From assembly GCA_047967505.1 (NCBI GenBank), contig CM106541.1: a DNA stretch of 64,000 nt. The stretch is one strand, 5' to 3'. This document shows, piece by piece, positions 10,917-24,500 of this stretch. The DNA is from Dipteris shenzhenensis. Its lineage: Eukaryota; Polypodiophyta; Polypodiopsida; Gleicheniales. Within the stretch, counting starts at the first letter, position 1. Every line of letters begins with the position of its first letter. Under the pieces are notes generated by a model that was not told the DNA's origin, did not search any database, and saw nothing but the letters and a program-made list of their open reading frames with translations. A program made the translations under genes and the position numbers.

Positions 10917-11160
10917 ATTCTCTCCCAGGGGCTGTAAACTAGGCTGGAATCAAACTGTTTGACTAGCAGGCATACCCGAAAATTGGGCTTGTGGGCTGAC
11001 CATTGCCTAAAATAGTAAGCCATCACCAAGATAACCTAGTTGCACCGGGTTTGCCATAATTCCTTGCTGTTGGAAACCATGGACTGAAAATTATTACCTT
11101 GAGTTGGCCCAAACTGCCCATATCTTTCCGACTGCTTCTCTGTTTCTTACGAAACTTATA

Positions 11161-11762
11161 TAAGAGCGAAGCCCATTTCAAGGCGCATCTCAATATGTGA
11201 TTGAATATTTTATATCATGTCTCTACTGAAAGTTATGGGTCTCTGTGTCTTATGACAGTTTGGAGAGTGTTTTGAGCTAAGTGTAAAGGTGTCTATGAAG
11301 GAGGTGCAATGTTTCCTCGGAACCTACCCCTTTTATTAAATATATGAGGTGGTACACCCACAAATGCTTCCAGTATGTATCCTACTCTATAATTGGTCTA
11401 ACTATCACAGGGGCATGCATGTTAATTCATTCAGATTGGGCGCACCATGTCGTGGGAGGCTTGACCCTAATCCTTCAGAGAGGTCAAAGGGTGGATTCTC
11501 CCTCACATCCCTCACCTCCTCAGCTACCTTGTGCTATGTATGTGCGTTTGTTGTCTTTTGCAGTTACTTGTTGCATTTCCATTATGCATCTTGTAGCGAA
11601 CGATTTGAGTTTTGTGTCTATATTTTTAAATTCTACCTATACATATGGACGACATCACATATTAGTGAGCCGCATTTGTTTTCTTTCATGCATTATTTAA
11701 TTTTGCAGTATAGCATCACTTTTTCAATATCTTATATTATTATTGCATTTTTGAATATACAG
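11161..11762. other. Intron sequence upstream of first visible SAC exon
   Basis: AT-rich and without TE or gene signature apart from a T-rich tract running into the acceptor at 11762. The preceding SAC exon was searched for here and not found. Confidence 0.5.
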
Positions 11763-11840
11763 CCCAAGGTGATTGAGCGCCATTTTCGTGATCTTGTCTT
11801 GCGATATGGGTCAATATTAGTGGTTGACTTGGTGAACCAA
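11763..11840 (+). CDS. SAC gene exon a: HF..RYG block
   Basis: First recognisable exon. Acceptor TATACAG ends at 11762 and donor GTAATT starts at 11841. It encodes 26 residues in phase 0, beginning [11 protein letters not shown] and ending VVDLVNQ, which matches the start of the catalytic half of plant SAC proteins. The next intron is only 147 bp. The exon that should precede it (the WEQ..DL.YKP region in relatives) was not seen between 1 and 11762. Confidence 0.92.
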
Positions 11841-14800
11841 GTAATTTTCAAACTTCCACAAGTCATAAGTTGTAAAGGATTGTGTGAGTATGCGAAGTCT
11901 TACTACTTGTTTGAATTATCACACATGCTAAGATTGCATGATTATCAACCATTGTAACCTTGACAATATTGTTTGTTGAACTTGTAGGAAGGAAGTGAGG
12001 AAATTTTGGGATTAGCATATTCGAATGCAATCCAAAGCTTAGTTCATAAAAACATCAGGTATGTTAGCGTTTTTGTGTGCTTGTGGACTCTCCATATTAT
12101 ACCATTGTTGACATTGTAATGACTTATACGCTGAAGAATCACATTGGACATATGAGAGAAATAAACTACGAGTCTCTATAGGCTTCTTACCATTTCTATT
12201 TATGATGGATAAAGTGATGATGAATCTTTATATGCTTTAGCAATGAATACAATGATAACTCTACACCACTACAAAGATTGCCATGGCTTTCTATGTCAAT
12301 GCTTCTTAGGTCATCGCTTCAGCATACCCAATGCGTTTGTTCTTCATATCCCTTTCACTCCTACTCATAGAATCCACAATGTTGGCACCGGTTATTGAAT
12401 CGGGTAGTTTATAACTAGTCCTCTACAGAAGCTAGCTCATGAAAAAAACCTTTGATATGGTTGCTTGTTGTTTGTCCTTGCTCTGCCTCTTGAAAGAGTA
12501 TGGAGAAATCACAAACATAACGAAAAGGCTTGTTGTTTTATGCTACTATGTCTGCGTTTTTTGGTCAAGTCGGCGTGTTATCTTAGTCATGGAGAAAAAC
12601 AAAGGATTGTATGTGTATCTCTGATCGCCTATTTCTGGCATCCAAACTTCCCAAGAGCGCTAGAAAATTCCTAGCTAAAAGAAAAGAGCAAGGCTTTGAA
12701 GCACGAGAGCTCCTTCTCATTAGGCTCGCAAGGTAGCTCTGATACCAATGTTACATCCACACGTAAAGAGGGCGGTTCTGCAAATTACGACCCAGCCTCG
12801 GTCTCCAAAGTGCTCCCTATTGCGAAATCCCCCCCCCCTCCCCCCTTCTCCTCGCCTTGCCGGCCCCTCCCTCCCTTGCTGAATCGTTTGTTGTTGCTCC
12901 TGTCTTTGGCGGGAGCTACTAGGTGTGCCATTTGTTGCACCGAGGCCCCCTTCTCAAAAGCTGGAGCTGCCGCTATGCCATCACACCAGGTCGCCACAGG
13001 TCGCCACAGCCCTTGTGTTGCTGTATCAAGCCCCTGTGGCCAGCGGGTAACCCCCCAAGACCCCCGCCCCCCTTTTGCACACCGCGGGCTGCTGTCCGTC
13101 CCTGCGCTCCATCTTAGGCCCACGTGGGTCTGCACGACCCCCAAAATAGAGACGGTGGGCTCTCCAAGCCCCCATCCTCCTCTCTGAAGACCAAGGGGCT
13201 ACCCACTAGCCACCATCTCCCAAGCTACATCCAACCTGCCTTGCTCCTACAAAGCCAACAACAATAGAAGAGAGAAGATCAGCGACAAATGAAGAAAACC
13301 AAGAAATCACAAGCAAGAGGTACTCGTAGGGAATTCACTCAGCAATACCTTTCTTTGAGGACCCCTCAGTACCTAGGACCTGATTGCAAGCATTCACACA
13401 ACAATGTGAGGTGAAACCTTGGAAGTAGAGAGAAATAAAGGACAGCAGATACTACAATATGCCAGGCACGTAGGTACTCGCAGGGAATTCACTCAGCAAT
13501 ACCTTTCTTTGAGGACCCCTCAGTACCTAGGACCTGATTGCAAGCATTCACACAATAATGTGAGGTGAAACCCCAGAAGCAGAGAGAAATAAAGGACAGC
13601 AGATACTACAATATGCCAGGCACGTAAGAGAAAAGATCAGCGACAAATGAAGAAAACCAAGAAATTACAAGCAAGAGGTACTCGCAGGGAATTCACTCAG
13701 CAATACCTTTCTTTGAGGACCCCTCAGTACCTAGGACCTGATTGCAAGCATTCACACAACAATGTGAGGTGAAACCTTGGAAGCAGAGAGAAATAAAGGA
13801 CAGCAGATACTACAATATGCCAGGCACGTAAGAGGATAGGGGAGAATAATTTTCTTCACTCAAAAGCATCAGAGAATTGCAGAAATGTATGCCAAAATGC
13901 CTACACGAGGGTGCACGGAAGACACATGGGGAAAGCAAGCTTTGGAAGCTTCTATAAATGCCTACACATCAGGAGGAGTGTCCAAGAGTGGGACGTCAGA
14001 GGTGATCTCTCACTTCCACAAGATTTGCCTTGTATTGATCTTGAAGGTGGAGGGTTTGGTAGCCACCAATGTAGCATTGTTGACTGAAAAAGCACATGTA
14101 GACAAAGCACTAGCTGAGTTCAAGAAACAAGGTGGGAGCCTGCAAGATGAATGGCGGAAGGAAAAGAGCAACAAAGAGGAGTGGGAGAAGGAAAGAGCAA
14201 CATGGGAATTAGAAAAACAGCTTCAAAGACGAAATACAAGCCATGGGAACTGAATTACAGCAGCTAAGAGATGCACAGGGAGCTCCGGAAGGAGCAAACA
14301 AAATAATGGAAGAGCAGCAAGGAGAATGTTACTGCATTGGGAGCAAAGGTTGATTTTTGCTCCTTCAGCCCCTCCCCTTCAGCCCGTTTCTTATCCTTTT
14401 CTCCTACTCTTGGCTGGGTTGAGCTCCATGGCCCAGCCTAGGGGGTTTCTCAAGTTGATATCACTCAAAACGAACCCTAGGAGCTCCCTCTCTGGCCACC
14501 GTTCTGCCTCAGCTAGCTGCTGCTCCAGATTGGTTTTTCCACAAACAAAGAATTGACCACAACTTTTCAAGGTTTGCTCATATCATTTCGAAGTAAAAGA
14601 ATTTTTATTGTTCATATGATAAGCTACATTTTTCTCTTCTACATCAAATCTGTGCCGTTTGGCCGCTGTGAGCATCGCGAGAAGGGGGGGTCCCTGGCAG
14701 ACTGTCATTTTTTTTTAAAACAATGACTGATGGACAAGGAGAGAAGCAGCCTTCATATGCTGCAAAAATAGCATCACCTTTACCTAAAACTAGGCAAAAT

Positions 14801-17800
14801 GAGGCAATACTTCTTCTCCAAGAGCATATTCTCTTGTTCAACAAGGAGAACAATGAATTGAAGCAAAAATTTCAGGATCTAGACGAGAGAGAGTGAAAGT
14901 GAATGAGCTAGACAAATTGAAGAAATGCATAAGAAGCTCACGGGAGAGCTCCAAGAGAATCTCAAGGGAGAGATCAAAGGAGAAGTAAAGAGCGCTTTAG
15001 ACTTTACACGACTGCCGAAGGAAGTAAAGGAGCAAGCTGAAAGGTTGCTCAACTCAAAGAAGCTCAGGATTGGAGGACTACTAGATAGACAACTGGAATG
15101 TAGCAGAGGATTTTTGGGAAGAGACTCGTGAAAAACTCAACAAAGCTTTACTAGGGATTGATTTGGGTGATCTCAACTTTGAGATAGCTCAAGAAGGAGC
15201 GTAGGGAGTCCTTATCTTCGAGTCAAGGGCTGAAAGAACACAAGTTCTTAGACAATCTAACAAGTTGAAAGGTCTACATGTGTGGATTGCAGAGGAACTC
15301 ACAAAGAATCAGCTAAAGAACAAAAGCTCAAACTAGCAAAGGTGAAGGCGGCCAGAAAAGAAGGATGGGCTGTCTACGGAGATGGCAAGGCTTTGATCAA
15401 GGATTTTAAAGTTAAACCAACAGACCCTCAGTCTATAATTGATGTATGATCTGCATTTGTTTTCTTCTTCTTTTGTTTACTGGTTGAACCAGGTCTAAAG
15501 GAAACTTGATATAGTTATATCTTGTCTTTTGAGACGTAACACAAAAAACATTTTTTTTGCTCAAAAAAATAAAAATAATAGAAGAGCCGAAATCTGAGAA
15601 CAAAAAACTCAGAAAAGATTTGGTATCCTTGCAGGCCACCATGCAAGGTAAACATGCTGAATTCACACAACAGATCACAAAAGGAGAGGCTGCAATCCTA
15701 GAATAGAAAGATGTGGTCGACAAAGGCACCTCTGTCCCCAAGAAAGAGATTATTTCAGATACTTGGAGGATGACCTCACTCTCTTGCAACAAGAGCAAGT
15801 AATGGTAGCAAGAGAGGCAGGGAAATGGGCTGCATATAGGGATGGTAAGGTGATCATTCGAGAGAGAGGAGACAAGGAGGAGGATGGGGAATTATGACGT
15901 TGTTGAACCCATGGGACGAGTACACACATTGGATTGAACATATTTGTGTGGAATTGTAATGGCAGGCTATGGTCTGATCCAGGAGGGTTCTTGGAGACAT
16001 ACAATGATAGGGATATGATCTTCTACATCGAGACATATGAGAGCTTAGAGAGAGGGTTGTCCATAGTGACAGGATACACATGGGAGTCAGCTCATAGGAA
16101 GGAATTGAGGAGAGATAGCAGAGTACGCGGTTCTGCAGGAGCTACTGTTCTCTTCAAATCACACCTGAGACCACTCATCTCTGTGGTATGGAGAGAGGAG
16201 CATGCATTGCACATGTGGATATGAGTTCAGCTATCGAGTGCTCGACTGATCTTTATTGCAGTGTGCTACTTCTCTCTGGACACGTTATCCTATGCACATG
16301 AGGTGACTAGAGAGGGATATAGCCTATAGGAGACGATCCATGATGACATCACGGAGTTTTCTAGACACAGAGGCACCCTCCTATGGGATTTCAATGGACG
16401 GACAAGGGACAGGTAGGTGGGCCTGCTAGACTTCGCATATGAGAGAGATCCCCACAGTCTCGGAGCTAGATGCAGCTGAGCTCGGGATACTGAGGCACTC
16501 TGCAGATGCCCCACATGTGATGGAATTTGGTTGCAAGCCTTTTGCTACTCTAAATGCTTGTATTTTGAAGCTTTTCAAATTTTTCTAGCCTTGTAAGAGA
16601 GTAGACACTGCCCATTCTGGGTTAGACCCTCTCATGGCTACCATCTTGAATATGGATAAGTTCAATGGTAAAGGCTTTCACACATGGCAGATGAAGGTTA
16701 AGTTTGCATTGATGAGGGAAAACCTCTGGAGGCTTGTCAAACCGGCTTCAACTTCTTCTTCAACAGCCTCTAATGCTGAAGAATCCTCAGCTCCGACACG
16801 CCCGACAAGAGATCCTGCTAGAGAGGAGAAAGCCTATGGCATCATTGCTCTTGCCTTAGGAGATGACTATATTCATCACATCTCTGACTTAGAGTCTCCT
16901 TCAGAAGCGTTGGCAGAAGCTTGACATTATTTTTGGTGCTAGCTCTCACATCTCAAAATTGTCACTTAAGATTGCTTTCTTTGAATTGAAGATGGTTAGT
17001 GGCACTCTTTTGGCTGCCCATGTCAATCATATGCGGAGTCTCATGACTCAACTTGCTTCTATCAACTCTCCAATCACTACAGATGATGCAATGGCAGTGT
17101 TGCTCAAAAGTATGCCTGAAGATTATGATCATGTTATTACCACTTTGAAAAATCTTCCTAATCCTAATTTTGAAGGTCTTATTTCTGCTCTTCAAGAAGA
17201 AGAAAGGCACATGGAACTCCGGAGAGGCAATGACACAGCATACCAGAGAGGCAATGACACAGCCTATGCCATAAAAATTCAAAAGGGCAAGTTTTCACCT
17301 TGCAAACATTGTCAGAAGACTAATCACCTCTCAAAAGATTGCTTCAAGATCAATCCATGCAAACATTGTGGCAAAAACAATCACCATGAAAAGTATTGTA
17401 GAGCAAAAAAGGAAGAAGCTACAAAGTCAGAAACTGCCAATCTACTTTTATTTGATGAGTCTACACATGATGAAGACTATGCTTTTTAGGCACTTTGTCT
17501 TCTTTGTTTATCATCACTTGGTCAAATTTTGAGGTTCTTTGCCTGGAGTAGTACTCCAAAAAGAATATGTAAATCACCTCTGGTCACCATATGATGTAGG
17601 CCATGTTTTGACTATCCCATTTCTGTGAACCTCACACCCTTGGGAACCCTTGCTAGCATGAGATCCTAGCCATAGATTAATCCTTGACCACCATGAGATG
17701 GCATGAGAAACTATGAGACTAGATGAATCCTTGACACTGCAAGAGGCAATCCCTTGGGGGGTTTGTTGGGGTAAGTATGATCAACGGCTTGCTCTATGGT

Positions 17801-18537
17801 GCATATGTGCATCTAGGGGAGTCACATGTGTGTTTGTGTGTGTTGTAAGGGCACATCAAGTGCCATGATGTGTCTAGTGTGTGACCTAAGTGATGATGCA
17901 AGACAAAGGCAATCCCACTGATGTAGGGATTGATTCCCACTGATGTAGGGACTGATTGCCACTATGTAGGGAAGGTATTACCTTCTCCCCTTTTCTATAA
18001 GAGAGAGTTCTCTCTCACACAATCTTAATAGAGATCTACCATCCTTCTTTCATTGTGCTCTCACACCTCTTGCAAGATGCATCTATTCTATCCTACGGGA
18101 TTCTACATGGTTGGTAGGATGCCCATAGTGACTAGGATTACTCCACGGATTATTATTTGCATGCAAAGGGGTAACCATTAATGGGTGCCATGGTTGTGCG
18201 CTTTAGTTAATGGTTGCAGGTACTATGAGGGGTTGATTACCCAAGCGCTATGGAGCCCAGAGGACAATCAGGAGGTGAACATGTGACCAAAAGGGCTACG
18301 AAGACCCTAGACTTTTGCCCTTTGAGGCATGTAACTAGAGATAGTCTAGAATTTTGACACTTGGCATGTTGCCAAAAGAAATGAGCTGAGAGCTATTTCT
18401 AAAGAAGATTTTACGCATGTTTATGTATGAACAACAGCCTGTGAGCTGATGAACTCTTGTACTCCGTTTTCATTATATGAATAAAGACCTTCGGGGGGGG
18501 GGGTCCAGCCCGACGATTATCCTGGGCCCTAGTGTGC

Positions 18538-18583
<46 letters not shown>

Positions 18584-21500
18584 AATTCTCAACAGTATAG
18601 CTCAGCCAGCATTGAAAAAAGAATACGAGAGAGAGTTTCACTATTTTGGTCTGTGGCCTATCAGCAAGACTTGGTAAAGCATTGTATTGCTTGAGTTGTC
18701 AACAATATTGTGCTTGTTTTGCTATATTGTCAAGAAAGACATTTGTAGACTGAAAGAAATTTAGATCCATGACTTTTGTCGAGTGGTTGAGCATATTAAA
18801 TGTGTCCCGCACTTGGAAAAGTGTTTTAAGGTGTTGCGGATTTGTAGTGCGAGTTTATCGAGATAGCTTTAGAAGTTGTGGAATCAGTAAAATGTTTGAT
18901 CAACTTTTCAAAAGGCATGTATATAGTTGTAATGCGTGCATCATCTTGTGAGTTGTTAAGAAATAGAGCTAGGAAGTCGTAAGGAATTGAAGCCAACATT
19001 CTCATAAATCATTACATTGTAGGTATGTGCCATTTGACTTTCATCGAATATGCGGGCATCTACATTTTGAACACTTGTCACTGCTTTATGATCAAATTGA
19101 AGATGATTGCAAATCCCAAGGGTGAGTGCTGAGATAAATGCTAAGTTCATATTAGCTTTTTCAAATAAATGTGTCTTTCCAATACTGGATGTCTATGTGA
19201 GGCAGATTTTTCTTGGTAAGCACAAAAGGAGAGGTTGAGGAACAGCATGGGGTTGTAAGAGTCAACTGTGTTGATTGCGTGGATCGGACCAATATTACAC
19301 AGGTTACAGATATACAGTTTCTTTCATGTGTTCCAGTTGAATAAAATAATTTTATAATGCAGAATGTAAGCTTTTTGAATTTTATACTATTGAAGGCAAT
19401 GCTTTCTTTTGTGTTGGCACGAGTTTTAATAATGCCTACTATTGGTAAAGAATACTTTGAATGTATTACCAGTGTTTAGTTTCGAGACTGGCACTCAACA
19501 AAACTTTACATAGACGTAGTTGTAGTGGTCAGGTCCTTTATTTTGTTGATGTTTGGTTACTTTTTGGACTTTAGGAGCTATTTGCTAGGTTGCGCCATCT
19601 CATACTTTAGATACAGGGCTTCCCCCTAGAAAAGGTATCTTCTTTTAGAACTTTGAAAAACAATCAAGAGTGAGCTATCCATGGGGGGCTGAAAGAGAAG
19701 ACTGGCTGTTCTATAGCCTGCACCTAGTATGGTGGAGTGTAGAAACAATTGATTTCTTGATCCGTGAAAGTATAAAATATACATGCAATCCATGAAACAT
19801 GGAGTTCGTTCATTAATTCACTCTTGCGGCGCTTTGGGGTTACAACAATCAAGGTTCAACAGAGTGGTACTTAGACCTTCAGTACTAGTTTAAAAAGAGT
19901 GGTAGTTAGACCTTAGGTGCTAGGTTAGACCACTAACAATGTTATGTCATGGACTTTTAAGGGACCACAAACAATGTTTTGTCATGAACTTTCAAGGGAC
20001 CACTCACTATTATGACAATGTTAAGAGACTTTTAAGGGGCCATGTGATGTGGCATACTGCCACATACATCCATAATGCATGCAGGGGATGAGTGCCAAAT
20101 TGAACTTTTTTATTGGTTCTAGCTCGTATGACTTTGCCACGCCATGTAGGCAAAAGCACTCACCTTGCCAATCCGCTCTAGGATAGCCAATGAGATTCTA
20201 GTATGGCATCTATGCACGTTTCCTATACATGTGTTTGATGCATTCAGATCGGGCATGTGTTCTATGCACTGTGTCATTTTGCCACATAGAGCTACTCTTA
20301 GCTATATGTTGGTTTATGGATCTTTTTGTAGCGGCTGCTGCAATCTCAGTTAGAAGCATTCATTTTAGCTATTTCTGGCATATCCATTGCAGCAATCATT
20401 GTGTGTGTGCGTATCTACTTTTAAGGGGCCACATGATGTGGCATACCGCCACATACATCCATGATGGATGTAGGGATGAGTGCCACATTGCACTATTTTA
20501 TTGGTCTAGCTTGTTTGAATTTGCCACGTCACGTAAGCAGAAGCACTCACCATGTCAATCGCTCTAGGATAGCCAATGAGATTCTAGTATGGCATCTATG
20601 CACATGTTCCATGCATGTTTGATGCATTCGGATTGGGCATATTTTCTATGCACTGTGTCAGTGTGCCCCATAGAGCTACTGTTAGCTATGTGTTGGTTCA
20701 TTTATCTTTTTGTAGCAGCTGCTGCAATCTCAGTTAGGAGCATTCATTTTACCTAATGTTGGCATTTCCATTGCAGCAATTATTGTGTGTGCGTGCATCT
20801 ATCCTACCTGTGCATGTTTGTGGAGGGCACTTTGATCCAGAAGGCCTCTACCACCTGTTTTCTTTCATTGTATCAGAGCCATCCTTAGAAGACACGTGAA
20901 TACTGCTAGAAAGCAGCCCTCTTCCAAGAAGGTGCACACACCCTTGAGCATGAGTACTAGAACCCCTTTGTGAGATCCTTACTAAGTATGAAGAGCAAGG
21001 AGATCCTTCAAAGCTTGACTAGTGCAAAAGAATACCTGCAATTTACATGCAAGCTAGCTGATATATCCTGCAAGAACATTTGCAAAAGAGGATAAAAAAG
21101 AACCCTAATCAGGCAAGATGACACAATACCTTCAGAACTTCAGTGGGGACATGTCAAGGATTTCCCTAACAAGTGCTTCAGCCAAGTGGAGGGTTTTTAT
21201 TGACATGTTGACATACAAGAAGATAGTGATGAAGATAGTAATGGTGCTTGTAAGAACATAAAAGATGATCACGTTGATATCCAAGATTATAGTAACCATC
21301 TTAGTGGCAAGGACACTGAGATGATGACTGCTAACTCGGAGAAGTATTTTTCAATTGAAAGACAATCACCGACCTATTAGGATCTCAAACATTAAAGGCA
21401 GGGTTACATGTAAGAGATACCAAGGAAGTAAAATGGAAATCTTATTCTCGAACTTCCACCAACCTTTGGAAATTTGTAAAGAATGGTTGGCATAGAACAA

Positions 21501-24500
21501 AAGATTCATGGTCACATCTAGACTAAATCTTTGGCAAGGAATATATAATTCCATGTAGTGTGAGGTTAAGCTATTATTTGGGGGCTTTGAAGTGACAGAG
21601 GGTGATTTGTCCTTACTACACTAATAATAGGAATTACAATACAGCTTTCCTTAGTGGCTCTTTACCAAACAGGGTAGCATTGGGCTTCATGACTAGAGAG
21701 CCGCAATAAAATTGTGTCACTATTGCAAAAAACCAGCTTGTGGTGTCACCTGTCAATGTATGGTTTATTATGTAATGCCATATGTTGAAGTATGGATATA
21801 CATAATGGTACATATTGGTGAGCACTTTCAACAGTATCTCGAAGGCAATGATAGAGAAAACGAGAGATGTGGTATCACATGTTGTGAAGGTATATAAAAA
21901 TGTAGGCTCTCATAAAGATCAAATGAGCGTGGCAAAGGAAATGCTAATGAATTCCATGATGTGTGGTAATGAAGGCCTTTAGAATGAAGGGATTTTAGGG
22001 AACAACTTCTTGGAAGGTCTTGTTCCATTGGTGGAGAATCAAAGGTAGTATGCTTGCTACCTATGAATTTTGGGTAATGCTTTTGATCCATCTATTCTCA
22101 CGTTCATGATATTGTTACGGAGATCGACACATTGTTTCTCAAGAGAAGAAGATTAAGATGCCATTGGGAGAAGAATGTGAGAGTCTTGTATTGCTAAATA
22201 AAGATCTACGTACTATTTCTTTCATGGTACTAGGTATCTAAGGGTAGGAGCTACCAAATGAGAAGTGCTTCGTGTTGAAGATGTCAACAAGGGGGCCAGC
22301 ATCAGGGGTAGATCTTGTGAACCCCATGAGGCATGGTTGGAATGGTGACCTTTATTTATCATGGGTGCAGTTTGGTCACACCCATCAAATCATTGGATGG
22401 AATACAATGGCATATGATCCAATGTAAGGCCAACTTCAGATGGGAGAAGAATGAGAGTCTTGTATTGCTAAATAAAAGATCAACTTCAGATGGAAGAAGA
22501 ATGTGAGAGTCTTGTATTGCTAAATAAAAGATCAACATACTATTTCTTTCATGGTACTAGATATCTAAGGGTAGGAGCTACCAATGAGAAGTGCTTCGTG
22601 TTGAAGATGTCGACAAGGGGGCCAGCATCAGGGGTAGATCTTGTGAACCCCATGAGGCGTGGTTGGAATGGTGACCTTTGTTTATCATGGGTGCAGTTTG
22701 GTCACACCCATCAAATCATTGGATGGAATACAATGGCATATGATCCAATGTAAGGCTAACTTCAGATAATTATCTTGTGTTTTTAATGGTAACATGATAT
22801 TCATTTGATGTTTTTAGCGAGTTTCAGTGTCCAAGAACTAATGACCATAGTCACCTGCAAGACGAGATGAAGAAAAAGACCTGACAAGCTAAGTGTTATT
22901 CTAGGAGTTGCTTGATGCAACGATAAAATAATTAGGATACGGAGTTGTCGATTTTCATGGATTCATGGCAGATTATGCCAGGGCCCATTGAAATGAAGTA
23001 GCAACTGTGTTCAATGATGGTGGGATGAGAACGCACATGCCTTTTTCACTGGAAACAAAGTTTGCAGAAGCCAATTTCTATGGATCATGGCAAATGATGT
23101 TGGGGCCAATTGAAATGCAGCAATGATTGTGTTCAATGGTGGCGCAAAAAATGTGACGGTGGGACAAGAGCACACATGCCTTTTCCACTGGAAACAAAGT
23201 TTGCAGAAGCATATACACAAGTTCGTGAAGGAGTCTGCACGTGAAAACCCTCGAAAATGGGAATCCTTCAACAGAGAAATTCTTAGACCTGTGGATCTAC
23301 GTGAGGAACTCAATCCACATGACAACAATGCACTACACATCATTGCTTGTTGCTGTTGTGTGTAAGAGAAAATTGCTTACCCATAAACAGCACATTAGGG
23401 CCTAGAATCAGTCGGCTGGACCCTCTGGAAGGTACTCTTATTATTTGCAAAAATAAAAAAGACTCTATACAAGATTGCTCTGCTGAGCCCATTCCATGCG
23501 CATTTTTCCAGAGCTGATTACCAGCATGAGGGCAGGAGAGTGCTCCCAATTAGGCAACAACTCTTAGCCATTTATACTTGCTAAAACTAATACAATCCTA
23601 TATGCCATGAGTTGGCATATTTTGGGGCTTTCCAAGCCTATGGTCACGACTCACACATGAAGCTGAACCCCTTCCTCATAGATAGCGCCAGCCCCTTAAA
23701 AAACTTGGACAATGACCCACTCTCAAGAACCTGCAACAATTAATGGAAAGCAGGCCACCATGGTACCCATTAATCATTAGCCTTTTGCATGCAATGTAAA
23801 TCCTAGGCTAGTCCTAATCTCTATGGGCATCCCCACCATGCAATCCCATGCACACACATTAATCTTGGGTTGACTAGGGTCAACTCTCTTTGACCATAGT
23901 CGAATAAAAAAGTCAACTTTATTGTTTGCTTAAAATATCACAATTCAGTGACATCTCCTGGGCTTCTAATTAGTTGACCTAAAAAAGCCTCTTTGTACAC
24001 ATCCAGAAGCTGTGGATAATCAGATAAAAGATCCTTGTCCATCCATTCCTGAATTTTACAAGAAATCTACAAATGATTTTGCCTTGGGGACCCTTCTTAA
24101 TTGTATGATGTACAAATTAGTTTGGCTGAAGGATTTCCTCCAGCTCATCCACTTTGGGTGGCTCTTTCATTATAGGATCTACAGGTTCTGTTCCTTGGTA
24201 TCTTTTTAGAAGACTCACATGAATGCATTGTAGATCTTCCAGGCTCTGCTGGCAATTCCAGCCTGTAGGCTACCTCATTAATTTCTTCTATGACCGGAAG
24301 AGGACCATAATACCTGGTAGACAACTTGGGGTAAACTTCTTCTTTTCCCTTGAGTTTGTGGAGCCTTGCCTTCTCAAACTTCAGTAATACCCAATCGCAT
24401 GTTTTGAGGTCTAGCTTGTGCTTGTGTGTATCTGCAGCTCTTTTATGCTTCTCCTGGGATCTTTGATGGCTGTCCAGACTTGGCTGACTGCTGTTAAGAG

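Larger units (their letters stand above)
7869..11160 (-). mobile_element. Element A: internally deleted Ty3/gypsy chromovirus
   Basis: On the minus strand the order is gag (about 11150-10200), zinc knuckle, protease, RT (9300-8400), then directly the integrase C-terminus and a degenerate chromodomain (8309-7930). A purine tract (minus-strand CAGGGGGGGAG, plus 7869-7881) is a good polypurine tract. RNase H, the integrase HHCC finger and the DDE core are missing through a deletion near 8395. Frameshifts separate most domains, so the copy is dead. No LTR pair was recognised. Confidence 0.85.

Noticed and set aside
13268-13830. CRISPR-like array
   Set aside because: Three long near-identical units without unique spacers in a plant nuclear context; it is a tandem duplication.
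18769-18951. Candidate SAC exon ([11 protein letters not shown])
   Set aside because: Out of phase with exon b and poorly matching; the real FDFHRICGH exon lies at 19023-19121 with correct splice sites.
21712-21897. Zinc-finger transposase fragment ([15 protein letters not shown])
   Set aside because: Spacing fits no BED or CCHC finger, and nothing hAT- or MULE-like adjoins it.
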